A stretch of 64,000 bases of DNA, taken from positions 1-64,000 of the forward strand of contig JANDJL010000016.1 in assembly GCA_024330965.1 (NCBI GenBank), read 5' to 3'. Position numbers and translations under genes: made by a program. Numbering within the stretch: the stretch's first letter is position 1; each line of letters begins with the position of its first letter. The stretch comes from Nitrospira sp. (lineage in GTDB: Bacteria; Nitrospirota; Nitrospiria; Nitrospirales; Nitrospiraceae). Shown here piece by piece: positions 54,555-62,646 of the stretch. Below the pieces are notes generated by a model, which worked only from the letters and a program-made list of their open reading frames with translations, searched no databases and was not told where the DNA came from.

Positions 54555-54632
54555 AACAGGTTAAGAGAACAGACGTTCGCGATTTGATCGTCTTCTGTAG
54601 CGTTCGGCTACGGAGGCGTTCTCTTTGCTGTT
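54555..54632. ncRNA. Candidate structured RNA with a three-way junction
   Basis: An outer stem AACAG-AAGAGAAC pairs with GTTCTCTT-CTGTT (13 bp with one internal loop). Inside lie AGACG/CGTCT (54571-54593) and CTGTAGC/GCTACGG with one G-U pair (54595-54613). A separate 6-bp hairpin TCCGCT-TGAG-AGCGGA follows at 54663-54678. The element lies between the divergent pcm and radical SAM genes and could be a leader element of either. No known riboswitch was recognised. Confidence 0.4.
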
Positions 54633-54760
54633 GCACATTGTCCCCTCTAACGGTTCGTCGAATCCGCTTGAGAGCGGAAACTTATCGGCGCGGCAGGTCT
54701 CTTCGTCAGAACTCCCATCGGCACCGGCCTTGCTTTATCCAGTGAGGGTGAGCCATTGCC

Positions 54761-55897
54761 ATGTCTCCTTTTCATGCTGATCTCAAAGCCGCGCTCTATT
54801 ACGAACCCCTGCCTGACCAATTCGTCCGCTGCACCCTCTGTCCGCATGATTGCCGGATCGCACCGGATCACCGGGGTGTCTGTGGAGTTCGAATCAACCG
54901 TGGGGGCCGACTCTTCACGCAGGTCGCAGACCGCATCGTGTCAGCGCACATCGATCCGATCGAAAAGAAACCCTTGTTTCATTTCCTTCCCGGAAGCTCG
55001 ACGTACTCGATCGCCACGGTCGGCTGCAATCTGCGCTGCCGATTCTGCCAGAACTGGATCATCTCCCAATGGCCGAAACTCCAGAAGTCGATGGATCACG
55101 GCGACGGAGTGTCTTCACCGGTCGGAGCGCACCCGAACGATGAGTGGTGCCCGGACACAGAACCACCGAACACACGAGCTGGGATTGGCACGATGGTGAC
55201 TCCCTCCGAGATCGTGTCCCTCGCCCGACGAGCCGGCTGCAAAACCATCGCCTATACCTACACGGAACCGACGATCTTCTATGAGCTGGCCCTCGCGACC
55301 GCGCGACTGGCATCAACAGCCGGACTCGGCAATGTGTTTGTCACCAACGGGTTTATCTCGCTCGATCCACTGCGAGAGATTGCGCCGTACCTCGGCGCCG
55401 CCAACATCGACCTCAAGTCCTTCCGCGACAGTTATTACAAGAAAGTGTGCGGAGCCAGGCTGGAGCCGGTTTTGGCGGCCGTTCGAGAATACAAACGGCT
55501 CGGGGTCTGGATCGAGCTCACCACGTTGCTGATCCCCGGACTGAACGACGAGGAGAGCGAACTGCGAGACATCGTCCGATTCATCGCCAGCGAGCTGGGC
55601 ACTGATGTACCCTGGCATATCAGCCGTTTCTTCCCCGCCTACCAGATGGAGCACTGGCAGGAAACGCCCGTTCGATCGTTGCTGCGGGCCAGAGACATCG
55701 GTCAGGAGGAGGGGTTGCGTTACATCTACTTGGGAAACGTCCCGCAAGAGGAAGGGGCCGAGAATACCATCTGCCCCGATTGTGGGGTGGTCCTCATCAG
55801 GCGATGGCAATTCGCGGTCTTCGAGAATCGGTTGCAAGCCGGCCACTGCCCGAACTGCGGCCGGCTTGTGGCGGGACGGTGGGCCATTAGCGACTGA
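54761..55897 (+). CDS. amrS: AmmeMemoRadiSam-type radical SAM enzyme (AmrS-like)
   Basis: This 378-residue enzyme has the radical SAM motif C89-x3-C93-x2-C96 (CNLRCRFC), an N-terminal Cys cluster (C24, C27, C31, C41) and a C-terminal zinc-ribbon-like pair of CxxC motifs (CPDCG and CPNCGR). This fits the AmmeMemoRadiSam radical SAM family, related to pyruvate formate-lyase activases, whose reaction is not well known. The usual AmmA/Memo partners are not in the window. An archaeal-type SAM synthetase is encoded 38 bases downstream and could supply the cofactor. Confidence 0.88.
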   Translation: MSPFHADLKAALYYEPLPDQFVRCTLCPHDCRIAPDHRGVCGVRINRGGRLFTQVADRIVSAHIDPIEKKPLFHFLPGSSTYSIATVGCNLRCRFCQNWIISQWPKLQKSMDHGDGVSSPVGAHPNDEWCPDTEPPNTRAGIGTMVTPSEIVSLARRAGCKTIAYTYTEPTIFYELALATARLASTAGLGNVFVTNGFISLDPLREIAPYLGAANIDLKSFRDSYYKKVCGARLEPVLAAVREYKRLGVWIELTTLLIPGLNDEESELRDIVRFIASELGTDVPWHISRFFPAYQMEHWQETPVRSLLRARDIGQEEGLRYIYLGNVPQEEGAENTICPDCGVVLIRRWQFAVFENRLQAGHCPNCGRLVAGRWAISD

Positions 55898-55935
55898 ACG
55901 GGCCCACGGCCATCAAGATCGCAGAGGTCCGAATC

Positions 55936-57150
55936 GTGAAACTGATCGAACCGATGATCATTGAGTCTTCCCGACTTGCACCAGCAGAGGAAGCGTTCGA
56001 AATCGTTGAACGGAAGGGCTTGGGCCATCCGGATACCATCTGCGACGCCGTGATGGAGGCCGTGGCCGTCCAATTGGCCCAGGCGTACCTCACGATCTGC
56101 GGCCGTGTCCTCCATTTCAACGCCGACAAGGGGATGTTGGTGGCTGGTCAAGTCGAGTGCCGATTCGGCGGCGGCTCCGTGCTCACCCCCATGCGGTTGG
56201 TTATGGGTGATCGAGCCACCTTTCAGTGGCGGAACAAGCAAATCCCGGTAAAGGCCATCGCCGAACGGACCGCCTACCGCTGGTTTCAACGTCGCCTGCC
56301 CCGTATTCAGCCGCACAAGGATGTGGAGTGTCAGGTGGAACTGAAACCAGCGTCGGAGGAGTTGCAATCCGTGACCGAACGGCCACACGAAGCTGTGGCC
56401 AACGACACCTCCGCCACCGTCGGCTATGCCCCCCTCACACCGACGGAACGGCTCGTCCTGCAGATCGAGCGGTTTCTCAACGGGCGTGCGTTCAAGAAGG
56501 AGTTTCCGGACACGGGCGAAGACGTCAAGGTCCTCGCCATCCGCCGAGAGCAGGAACTGACCGTCACGGTGGCCATGCCGTTTCTGGCTCCACAGATTCG
56601 CAACGAGGCTCAATATTTCAAACGGAAAGCAGCGGCAGAACGTATCCTGACCGATTTTGTGACACGCGAGTGTGCGGCGGGCCTCTCTCCACGTATCTTC
56701 TTGAACGTGTTGGATCGATGTGGGGCCGGTGAGGCTGGGACCTACCTGACGCTGCTCGGGACGTCGGCCGAGGCGGGTGATTCCGGTGAAGTCGGGCGAG
56801 GCAACCGCGTTTGCGGAATCATTTCACTGAGACGGCCAGCCAGCGCCGAAGCCGCCCCGGGCAAGAATCCTGCAGCACATGTCGGAAAGATCTATAACGT
56901 GTTGGCTCAGACCTTGGCCGAAACCCTTTACAACAAGATACGCGGCTTACGAGACGTGACCGTGTGGATCACGAGCCAGATCGGTCGGCCGATTTCCTCA
57001 CCGCAATCAGTGGTCGTTGACGTGATGCCGGCAAGGGGCACGACGCTGGCGACTGTGCGGCCGCAGATCGAGCGCGAAATTCGAACGGCCTTCACCCATC
57101 TGCCCCTGTTTTGTAAGAAATTGGCGCGAGGGCTGTATTCGATGTACTGA
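55936..57150 (+). CDS. Archaeal-type S-adenosylmethionine synthetase
   Basis: This 404-residue enzyme is of the archaeal MAT type, not the common bacterial MetK. Signatures are ERKGLGHPDTICDAVMEA, AGQVECRFGGGS and ANDTSATVGYAPLTPTE near the middle. It makes SAM from methionine and ATP. It lies directly downstream of the radical SAM gene and near an exported isoaspartyl methyltransferase, so three SAM-related genes are clustered. Archaeal-type MAT genes occur in some bacteria, probably through transfer, so a bacterial MetK may also be present in the genome outside the window. Confidence 0.92.
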   Translation: MKLIEPMIIESSRLAPAEEAFEIVERKGLGHPDTICDAVMEAVAVQLAQAYLTICGRVLHFNADKGMLVAGQVECRFGGGSVLTPMRLVMGDRATFQWRNKQIPVKAIAERTAYRWFQRRLPRIQPHKDVECQVELKPASEELQSVTERPHEAVANDTSATVGYAPLTPTERLVLQIERFLNGRAFKKEFPDTGEDVKVLAIRREQELTVTVAMPFLAPQIRNEAQYFKRKAAAERILTDFVTRECAAGLSPRIFLNVLDRCGAGEAGTYLTLLGTSAEAGDSGEVGRGNRVCGIISLRRPASAEAAPGKNPAAHVGKIYNVLAQTLAETLYNKIRGLRDVTVWITSQIGRPISSPQSVVVDVMPARGTTLATVRPQIEREIRTAFTHLPLFCKKLARGLYSMY

Positions 57151-57238
57151 CCTTCGCACGCGCGACCTGTGCGGCATGCGCTGGGCTCGGCCACTTTGGT
57201 CATGACCGCCGGAGACGGTCCCGCGCCTGCGCCAGCCA

Positions 57239-57979
57239 ATGAGAATGACGGTACGCATCACACCCGGCGCCGCAGGAACACCGGGCAGACGACGTGGGCT
57301 CCCCGGTTTCCTGCAAAGGTGGCACAAGACCGATCCTGTTCCGCCGATGACCGGCGTCATAGTCCTCTGCCTGATTTCGGCCTGCACGTCGCCGGTCGAA
57401 AGCCTGCGGTCGGTCTCTTCGGACGTTCCCCTTCGAACCATCTTCGTCTCACTCGATACGTGGCATGCGATGATTGCGTTTCCAGCCGACGAGCCGAACC
57501 GTTCATCTGCCCCCCTGATGTATGAGGAATGGGGCTATGCCGAGCGCGCCTGGTACATTGAAGGCCGGCAAGGGTTAGGCGGCATCGTGCGCGCCCTGTT
57601 CTGGCCTTCAGAGGGGGTCGTGGAAGTCGGACGATACGATCAGGTCTGGGCGGATCGCACACCGCAACCGCCCGCCGAGCTGTTCGTGTTTCGGGTGGAC
57701 GATGCGGCCTATCGACGCTTGCGCCGTCACTTGCACAACACCCTTTCGAATGAGACGCCGATCACCTCGATCGGACAATCCGTGTTCTATCCCTCGGCCC
57801 GTTCCTATCATCTGTTTCACACCTGCCATCACTACGCCGCGTATGCCTTGCGGGAAGCCGGGCTCCCCATCTCACCCTTGTGGAGCTTCAATCGGACCAC
57901 CTTGGCCTGGCAACTCCGGTATGCTGCTCGGCTTCGTGATGGACCCTCGACTGGCGTTCCTGCTGGTGAGCTCCATTAG
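57239..57979 (+). CDS. DUF2459-like lipoprotein or exported protein
   Basis: This 246-residue protein has a hydrophobic segment with a possible lipobox (VIVLCLISACTS, Cys near 49), and the later part has HTCHHYAAYALREAGLP and SIGQSVFYPSARSY, which fit the DUF2459 plan. The start at 57239 may be too early; a Met near residue 37 (MTGVIVLCLI) would begin directly at the signal. The function of DUF2459 is unknown. It follows the SAM synthetase on the same strand after about 90 bases. Confidence 0.68.
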   Translation: MRMTVRITPGAAGTPGRRRGLPGFLQRWHKTDPVPPMTGVIVLCLISACTSPVESLRSVSSDVPLRTIFVSLDTWHAMIAFPADEPNRSSAPLMYEEWGYAERAWYIEGRQGLGGIVRALFWPSEGVVEVGRYDQVWADRTPQPPAELFVFRVDDAAYRRLRRHLHNTLSNETPITSIGQSVFYPSARSYHLFHTCHHYAAYALREAGLPISPLWSFNRTTLAWQLRYAARLRDGPSTGVPAGELH

Positions 57980-58290
57980 GTTCCTCCTGCTCCAGGGAGC
58001 CCTTCTGCATCATCATGAAGAAGAACTCACGGAACAGGAAGGTCCAGACACCTTTCGCCCTGGCCAGCTACTGAGGGATTCTTCTCGACAGGGACCGCTA
58101 TAGGAATGCCGAAGCAAAGGTAGGATTCTTCTCTCATCTCTTTGAGGTAAGCTAGCCCAAGCTGACGCCTGAGAAGTTCTTCCCAAGATGATCCTTTTCA
58201 GCGGGCCATCCCCTTCGGACTAGAGAGCGACTCGCTGTCCGGCTTTCTGCAGACAACCCAACAGTTCGCCGCCCCAGTCAGTAGGAATGG
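57980..58290. other. Intergenic, no gene recognised
   Basis: This stretch precedes the REPIN at 58291. No gene, terminator or other structure was recognised. Confidence 0.4.
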
Positions 58291-58347
58291 AAGGGGCGGG
58301 AGTCTTCATTGTCCGCGATCTATCGTGAAAAGACTCCCGGCCCCTTT
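58291..58347. repeat. REPIN-like inverted repeat pair (R3)
   Basis: Left arm AAGGGGCGGGAGTCTTCA (58291-58308) and right arm TGAAAAGACTCCCGGCCCCTTT (58326-58347) are near-perfect inverted copies of the window REP consensus, about 17 bases apart. Confidence 0.6.
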
Positions 58348-58427
58348 TCTTCTGGAGCCTGGAGCCCAGCACAGCTTGATAGAGTTCAAAGTCGCGCATG
58401 GCTCAGCACCACCCTGCGTCGAGAATC

Positions 58428-58455
58428 GAGGTCAGGAGTCGTTTTTCTCAAGACA
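58428..58455 (+). repeat. REP-like element, single copy (R4)
   Basis: GAGGTCAGGAGTCGTTTTTC followed by TCAAGAC matches the consensus in the same orientation as R1 and R2. Confidence 0.55.
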
Positions 58456-58543
58456 TGCCCTCTTCACCCATCCCAGTGGTCGGTGATTCCATAGGTGTCG
58501 TGCACAGGGAGCATGTTCCCGGAAAAAACAGGGTCCGAAGCCA

Positions 58544-59080
58544 TTACACGACGAAGCCCGTTGGCCTCGAGGGAGGGTCCATGTAGGTGCGGGCGTACCG
58601 CACATAGTTCGAGGCCGATTCCTTGATCCAGGCCACTTCCTCGTCCGTGACTGGTCGTTTGACCCGGGCCGGAGCCCCCAGCACAAGACTCTTGGGAGGA
58701 ATGACTGTCCGTTCCGTCACGAGGGCGCCGGCTCCCACGATCGAATCCTCCCCGATGACCGCCCCATCCATGATGATGGCGCCCATCCCCACGAGGACTC
58801 GGTCTTTGATCGTGCACCCATGGAGCACCACATGGTGGCCGATCGTCACGTCACTCCCGATGACCAACGGTGCCGTGTCATGCGTGACATGCAGCAACGA
58901 GAGATCCTGCACGTTGGTTCGGTCGCCGATGCGGATGTAGTGGACGTCGCCCCGAATCACAGCATGGAACCAGACGCTGCACTCCTCACCCATCACCACG
59001 TCGCCGATCACGACGGCTGTCTCTTCGAGGAAACAGGAGCGGCCGATCTTCGGGACAATCCCCTGAAAAGCGCGGATCAT
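58544..59080 (-). CDS. Gamma-class carbonic anhydrase family protein
   Basis: This 178-residue left-handed beta-helix protein has hexapeptide repeats (VIGDVVMGEE, VVLHGCTIKDRVLVGMGA) and His residues near 64-67, 82-83 and 87 (GHHVVLHGC) in the metal-binding region. Family members hydrate CO2 or have other acyl or metal roles; activity cannot be decided from sequence. The family has Glu residues for proton transfer that are not clear here. The ATG at 59080 has no strong ribosome-binding site. Confidence 0.87.
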   Translation of the reverse strand: MIRAFQGIVPKIGRSCFLEETAVVIGDVVMGEECSVWFHAVIRGDVHYIRIGDRTNVQDLSLLHVTHDTAPLVIGSDVTIGHHVVLHGCTIKDRVLVGMGAIIMDGAVIGEDSIVGAGALVTERTVIPPKSLVLGAPARVKRPVTDEEVAWIKESASNYVRYARTYMDPPSRPTGFVV

Positions 59081-59154
59081 GGCGCCATGCTACTGGCGGT
59101 TGCCTGCCGAATCAAGCGCACGACCGTCTCGGGATAACGTCGCGCCGCTTTCAC
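59081..59154. other. Short intergenic stretch upstream of REPIN R5
   Basis: It lies between the gamma carbonic anhydrase gene and the REPIN and contains no recognised gene or site. Confidence 0.4.
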
Positions 59155-59245
59155 AGGGGACCAACGGGAGCCGTTTGATTTGGTTACCGACTCCGGTCGC
59201 GAGTCGGAGTTCACGATTCAAGAAATGGCTTCCGACCCCTTTGGC
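59155..59245. repeat. REPIN-like inverted repeat with inner hairpin (R5)
   Basis: The right arm (about 59219-59244, minus orientation) reads CCAAAGGGGTCGGAAGCCAT then TTCTTG, close to the consensus. The left arm is more decayed (AACGGGAGCCGTTT). A perfect 7-bp hairpin CCGACTC/GAGTCGG sits between them at 59187-59207. Confidence 0.5.
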
Positions 59246-59410
59246 TTTCTCTCCCAGCCCTGGCCGCATCCAATCGGATCGAATTCGATCGGCTGCACGT
59301 CGGAGGTTAGGTGCGCGATCCGTTCGAGCTTGGGGGTAAACCGCTAACTGGGCTCACCTGACGCCCTCTCCGTGACAAGGTCCTCGAAGCAGAATCCGCT
59401 CCCCACTGAT
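59246..59410. other. Intergenic, no gene recognised
   Basis: This is the remainder after REPIN R5, up to the end of the DUF72 gene. No further structure is evident. Confidence 0.4.
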
Positions 59411-60166
59411 TCAGGATGATTCAGTCCCTCGGAGTAATCGCCCGAGCGTCATGGCGTTCGCCACTGCATGGCCTGACGCGTCGTTGTTGAAATAGGCATA
59501 GACATCCAGCCCGTCGCGCATGTAGCGCCTGATCCGCCCGGCTTCCTCAGCCAATTCCTGATCCGTGTACTTCGACGCAAACAGTTCGGTGCGGCCGTGG
59601 AACCGGATGTACACGAACTCGGCCGTCGCTTCATCCCGTCGCGGATACCGCGGCGAATCGGCGATGCAGAGCGCCGCATGGTGCTCTCGGAGCAACGCAG
59701 AGATCGCCTCCGTGAACCAGGATTCATGGCGAAACTCGAAGGCCAACCGCAGGGGATGAGATGTGGGCGCAGGCCGCTGCGCGATCTTGAGAAACTTCGC
59801 GAGCAGCTTCTGATCGCACCGCAGCGATGGGGGGAATTGGAGCAGAATCGGGCCAAGGTGCGGCCCCAGCGCCAGCCCGTTCCGAACGAACGTTGCCCAT
59901 GCCTCCTCCACATCAACCAGACGCTTGACGTGCGTGAGAAACCGGCTGGCCTTGAGCGCAAAGACGAACTCGTCCGGAACCTGAGCCGCCCACGTTTGAT
60001 AGGTGCTCGGCCTGGGCAGATGGTAGAAAGAATAGTTGACTTCGGTCGTGTCGAAGACCCTGGCGTAAAATGGGAGAAACTGGCGGCTCGGCAGGTCGTC
60101 CGGATAGAAGGTGCCTTTCCAACTTGAATAGGTCCAGCCAGAGGTGCCAACGAAGAGGCGCGCCAT
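59411..60166 (-). CDS. DUF72-family protein
   Basis: About 251 residues of the DUF72 (YecE-like) TIM-barrel family, with the start RLFVGTSGWTYSSWKGTFYP and FEFRHESWF and YIRFHGRTELF near the centre and end. The family function is unknown; it is linked to DNA repair or Fe-S proteins in some species. The ATG at 60166 starts the domain; a GTG two residues upstream and a longer frame are possible. It is next to a CapA-like gene on the same strand. Confidence 0.9.
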   Translation of the reverse strand: MARLFVGTSGWTYSSWKGTFYPDDLPSRQFLPFYARVFDTTEVNYSFYHLPRPSTYQTWAAQVPDEFVFALKASRFLTHVKRLVDVEEAWATFVRNGLALGPHLGPILLQFPPSLRCDQKLLAKFLKIAQRPAPTSHPLRLAFEFRHESWFTEAISALLREHHAALCIADSPRYPRRDEATAEFVYIRFHGRTELFASKYTDQELAEEAGRIRRYMRDGLDVYAYFNNDASGHAVANAMTLGRLLRGTESS

Positions 60167-60274
60167 GCTCACCCAGGTTCGATCACCCAGCTCTGGAAGG
60201 CAATCGGGCAGAAAGACTTTCCCCCAGTTTGGCACCGGCCGCAGATGAAATTCGGAGCAAGAACATACAGCATG

Positions 60275-61264
60275 TCAACAGACCATAATCGTGCCGACGC
60301 CGTTCTGAAACTCGACGACCGTGCCGAAGAGGGCGCACGTGGTTCGCATCCGGCCACTCACGAGTTTCGCTTCCTGTCCCCGCGCGAGCCGGACGCCAAA
60401 ATCCTCGATCTGGACCGGGTGCAGCCGAACCTGTGTAGTCCGGTTCCCTACTATCTCAACCGTGAACAGACACGACAGGTCATTGCGTTCTTCGGGATCT
60501 ACTGCATAGTCGTCGATAAAATCTCCGGCCGAATAGAGAATCACCCGGCCTTGGAAGAGCTCAATCCCTTGTGGCGTGTGGTTGGAATGGCCCCAGTAGA
60601 AATCTGCACCAAGTGAGAGGATCTCCTGGGCCAGGGCACGCATCGCCGCAGACGGTGGGCCCCAGTTTGGCCCGACGTGGGCGCTCACGATCACGAAGTC
60701 GGCCTGTTCGCGGGCCCGAGCGAGCACCTCGGTAAGACGGGACCGATGGGGTTCGAGCAGACCACGGCGATCGTAGGCGACGAAGTGCACACCTGGCGTC
60801 TCCGGACCGGCCTCCCAGTCCTGTTCATTGTCGGTCACTGCAACGACCGCCAACCGGCCTTGCGGCGAGTGAAGCCATGCCGGCGCCGATGCTTCGTTCA
60901 GGTTTGAACCGGCCCCGCACCGAGCAATCCCCGCCCGGTCCAACAACGTCAGGCAATCCAGCAGCGCATCGGCGCCGTAATCCAGCACATGGTTGTTCGC
61001 CAGGGTGACGCAATCGATCTTGGCGGCTTGGAGGAACTCGATCGCGCGAGGGTGAGCACGAAAGTGGAACGCCTTTGTCAACGGATGCCAGGGTTGCCCT
61101 TTGGCACTGATGACACACTCGAGATTGATGAGTCGGTAGTCCGCCGCCAACATCACAGGCAGGACATCGCCCCAGATCCCTGCCGGTGAGCTGGTCGGAT
61201 TGCGGATGATCGATTCATCCACCCCCCTGCCCAGCATGACATCCCCACATAACGCAATCCGCAT
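60275..61264 (-). CDS. CapA-family metallophosphatase-like protein
   Basis: This 329-residue protein has the calcineurin-like metal-binding signatures of the CapA/PgsA family: ALCGDVMLGRG, INLECVIS, LANNHVLDYG, VSAHVGPNW and GHSNHTPQGIE. Family members take part in poly-gamma-glutamate or other capsule work, but cytoplasmic members without a signal exist, as here. GAGGAG is seven bases before the ATG. No capsule genes are nearby, so the role is open. Confidence 0.88.
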   Translation of the reverse strand: MRIALCGDVMLGRGVDESIIRNPTSSPAGIWGDVLPVMLAADYRLINLECVISAKGQPWHPLTKAFHFRAHPRAIEFLQAAKIDCVTLANNHVLDYGADALLDCLTLLDRAGIARCGAGSNLNEASAPAWLHSPQGRLAVVAVTDNEQDWEAGPETPGVHFVAYDRRGLLEPHRSRLTEVLARAREQADFVIVSAHVGPNWGPPSAAMRALAQEILSLGADFYWGHSNHTPQGIELFQGRVILYSAGDFIDDYAVDPEERNDLSCLFTVEIVGNRTTQVRLHPVQIEDFGVRLARGQEAKLVSGRMRTTCALFGTVVEFQNGVGTIMVC

Positions 61265-61598
61265 GTGGCTCGCTCCTCAGCTCGAACGAAAAGTTGGACA
61301 CGCTTGGCACTCGATCGACCATGACCTTCAGCATCTCGCCCGCCGAGAGAGAGATCACCGCATGATCCCAGCCCGACACGATGCTCAGCGCCTTCTGATC
61401 AGACTGGGTGGGCGAGCCAGAAGCTCTCCACGATCATCGTGGGTTCTTCATGACGACCCATGCCAACCCACACATAGCGACACACGCGGCCGATGGACCG
61501 GATTGGCATTTTACCCCCTCCTCCCAATTCGGACCAACGCCTGATCTTCCCGGTGAACAAATCCAGGATTTGGCCTTTCGTTAGTTCCTTGGCATGGA
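61265..61598. other. Intergenic, no gene recognised
   Basis: This is the region upstream of the CapA gene, with its ribosome-binding site at 61272-61279. No gene or other site is supported. Confidence 0.4.
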
Positions 61599-61652
61599 CA
61601 AAAGGGAGTCGGCAGTCATTGTTTGAAGAGATGACTCCGCCCCCCTTTGTTT
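61599..61652. repeat. REPIN-like inverted repeat pair (R6)
   Basis: Left arm AAAAGGGAGTCGGCAGTCAT and right arm GATGACTCCGCCCCCCTTTG are inverted copies of the window REP family with a few mismatches, about 11 bases apart. Confidence 0.55.
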
Positions 61653-61795
61653 GTTTCTTACCTCATATAGTGACTTGACATACTCGCCTACGGGTTCGGA
61701 CAACAAGTCTTGTGGGTGATCACCGCCACAGGTTGCGAGGCCACTCTTGCCTTTGATCATTACTGAATCGATGGTCTCAGAATTTGCCGTATCGA

Positions 61796-62035
61796 TTATT
61801 GAACCTGAATCCTGCGTGAAAAGTGCTGCCTGTAGAGTTTGAGTCTCTCGATCTGGTGTAGGGCATATTGCCAGGCCGTTTCCCGAGCACCACTGGCGGG
61901 TAAGGCCAAGCAGGGTCGATTGTCGGTTCGCCGCAGCATAGCCGGCATCACCAGGATTTGGTGCCGAAGGGGCTGCAACGTGGCATTCTGAAACTCGGGC
62001 GGCAGGCAGAGCCGCTTGAACCACCGCCTCCACCG
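61796..62035 (-). pseudogene. Transposase remnant, C-terminal part (DDE type, IS1380-like)
   Basis: The minus-strand frame from about 62035 to the stop at 61796 reads like the C-terminal end of a DDE transposase: RRWFKRLCLPPEF, then LVMPAMLRRTDNRPCLALPA and ALHQIERLK. Only about 79 residues remain, cut off by a TGA at 62036-62038, with no start codon, no catalytic DDE region and no terminal inverted repeats visible. It is a decayed insertion element of a type resembling IS1380. REP sequences R6 and R7 lie on either side. Confidence 0.55.
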
Positions 62036-62053
62036 TCAATGGCACGGCCAACT

Positions 62054-62084
62054 GTCGAGAAACGACCCCCGACCCCCTTTTCGC
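62054..62084 (-). repeat. REP-like element, single copy (R7)
   Basis: On the minus strand it reads AAAAGGGGGTCGGGGGTCGT then TTCTCGAC, a close match to the consensus in the opposite orientation to R1, R2 and R4. Confidence 0.6.
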
Positions 62085-62090
62085 TTTCGA

Positions 62091-62621
62091 TCAGCCGCAG
62101 CGATACGTCTTCAGTGATCCGGCGGCCACCTCACGCTCCACATCCTCGATCGAACGGCCAGACAGCGCCGAGGTCGTCCATTCCTCGGTCGCCTGAAACC
62201 CAGGCCGAGCCGCTTTATCTCGCTGTTTGATGAGCAGCCACTGCCGCGGACGTCCTTTCATCCGGACGAGCGAAAACCGCCCGCGCAACCTGTGTCCATG
62301 CAAGCGGATATCCAGCGTTCCCGCTTTCCACATGGCCTCGGCCGACGGCGCGGCTGTTCCCTGATCGGTTGGCTCGAACCAGCCGGTGTCCCACACCAGC
62401 ACCGGTCCGGCTCCATAGCTTCCCTCTTCAATGACCCCTTCGAAGTCGGCGTACGCCAGGTCGTGATCTTCAACTTCCACCGCCAGCCGCTTGACCGCCG
62501 GATCAAGCGATGGTCCCTTTGGAATCGCCCAAGATTTGAGCGTGCCGCCGATCTCGAGGCGGAAATCGTAATGCAGACGCGAGGCGCGATGCTTTTGGAC
62601 GGTGAAGATCGGCCGCTTCAT
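62091..62621 (-). CDS. LigD-type 3'-phosphoesterase (stand-alone)
   Basis: About 176 residues forming only the phosphoesterase domain of LigD, the NHEJ repair enzyme. The catalytic segment HRASRLHYDFRLEIGG has the His, His-Tyr-Asp and Arg pattern, and the His-x3-Tyr of EDHDLAYADFEG follows, as does SYGAGPVLVWDTG. It would remove ribonucleotides or 3'-phosphates from DNA ends. The polymerase and ligase domains and Ku are absent from the window. The ATG at 62621 is preceded by a weak site; GTG at 62624 is the alternative. Confidence 0.9.
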   Translation of the reverse strand: MKRPIFTVQKHRASRLHYDFRLEIGGTLKSWAIPKGPSLDPAVKRLAVEVEDHDLAYADFEGVIEEGSYGAGPVLVWDTGWFEPTDQGTAAPSAEAMWKAGTLDIRLHGHRLRGRFSLVRMKGRPRQWLLIKQRDKAARPGFQATEEWTTSALSGRSIEDVEREVAAGSLKTYRCG

Positions 62622-62646
62622 CACTCAGCACTTCTTTGCCGAGTAT

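Noticed and set aside
61581-62051. Minus-strand frame of 156 residues
   Set aside because: It overlaps REPIN R6 and the transposase remnant in a different frame, which is the better reading.
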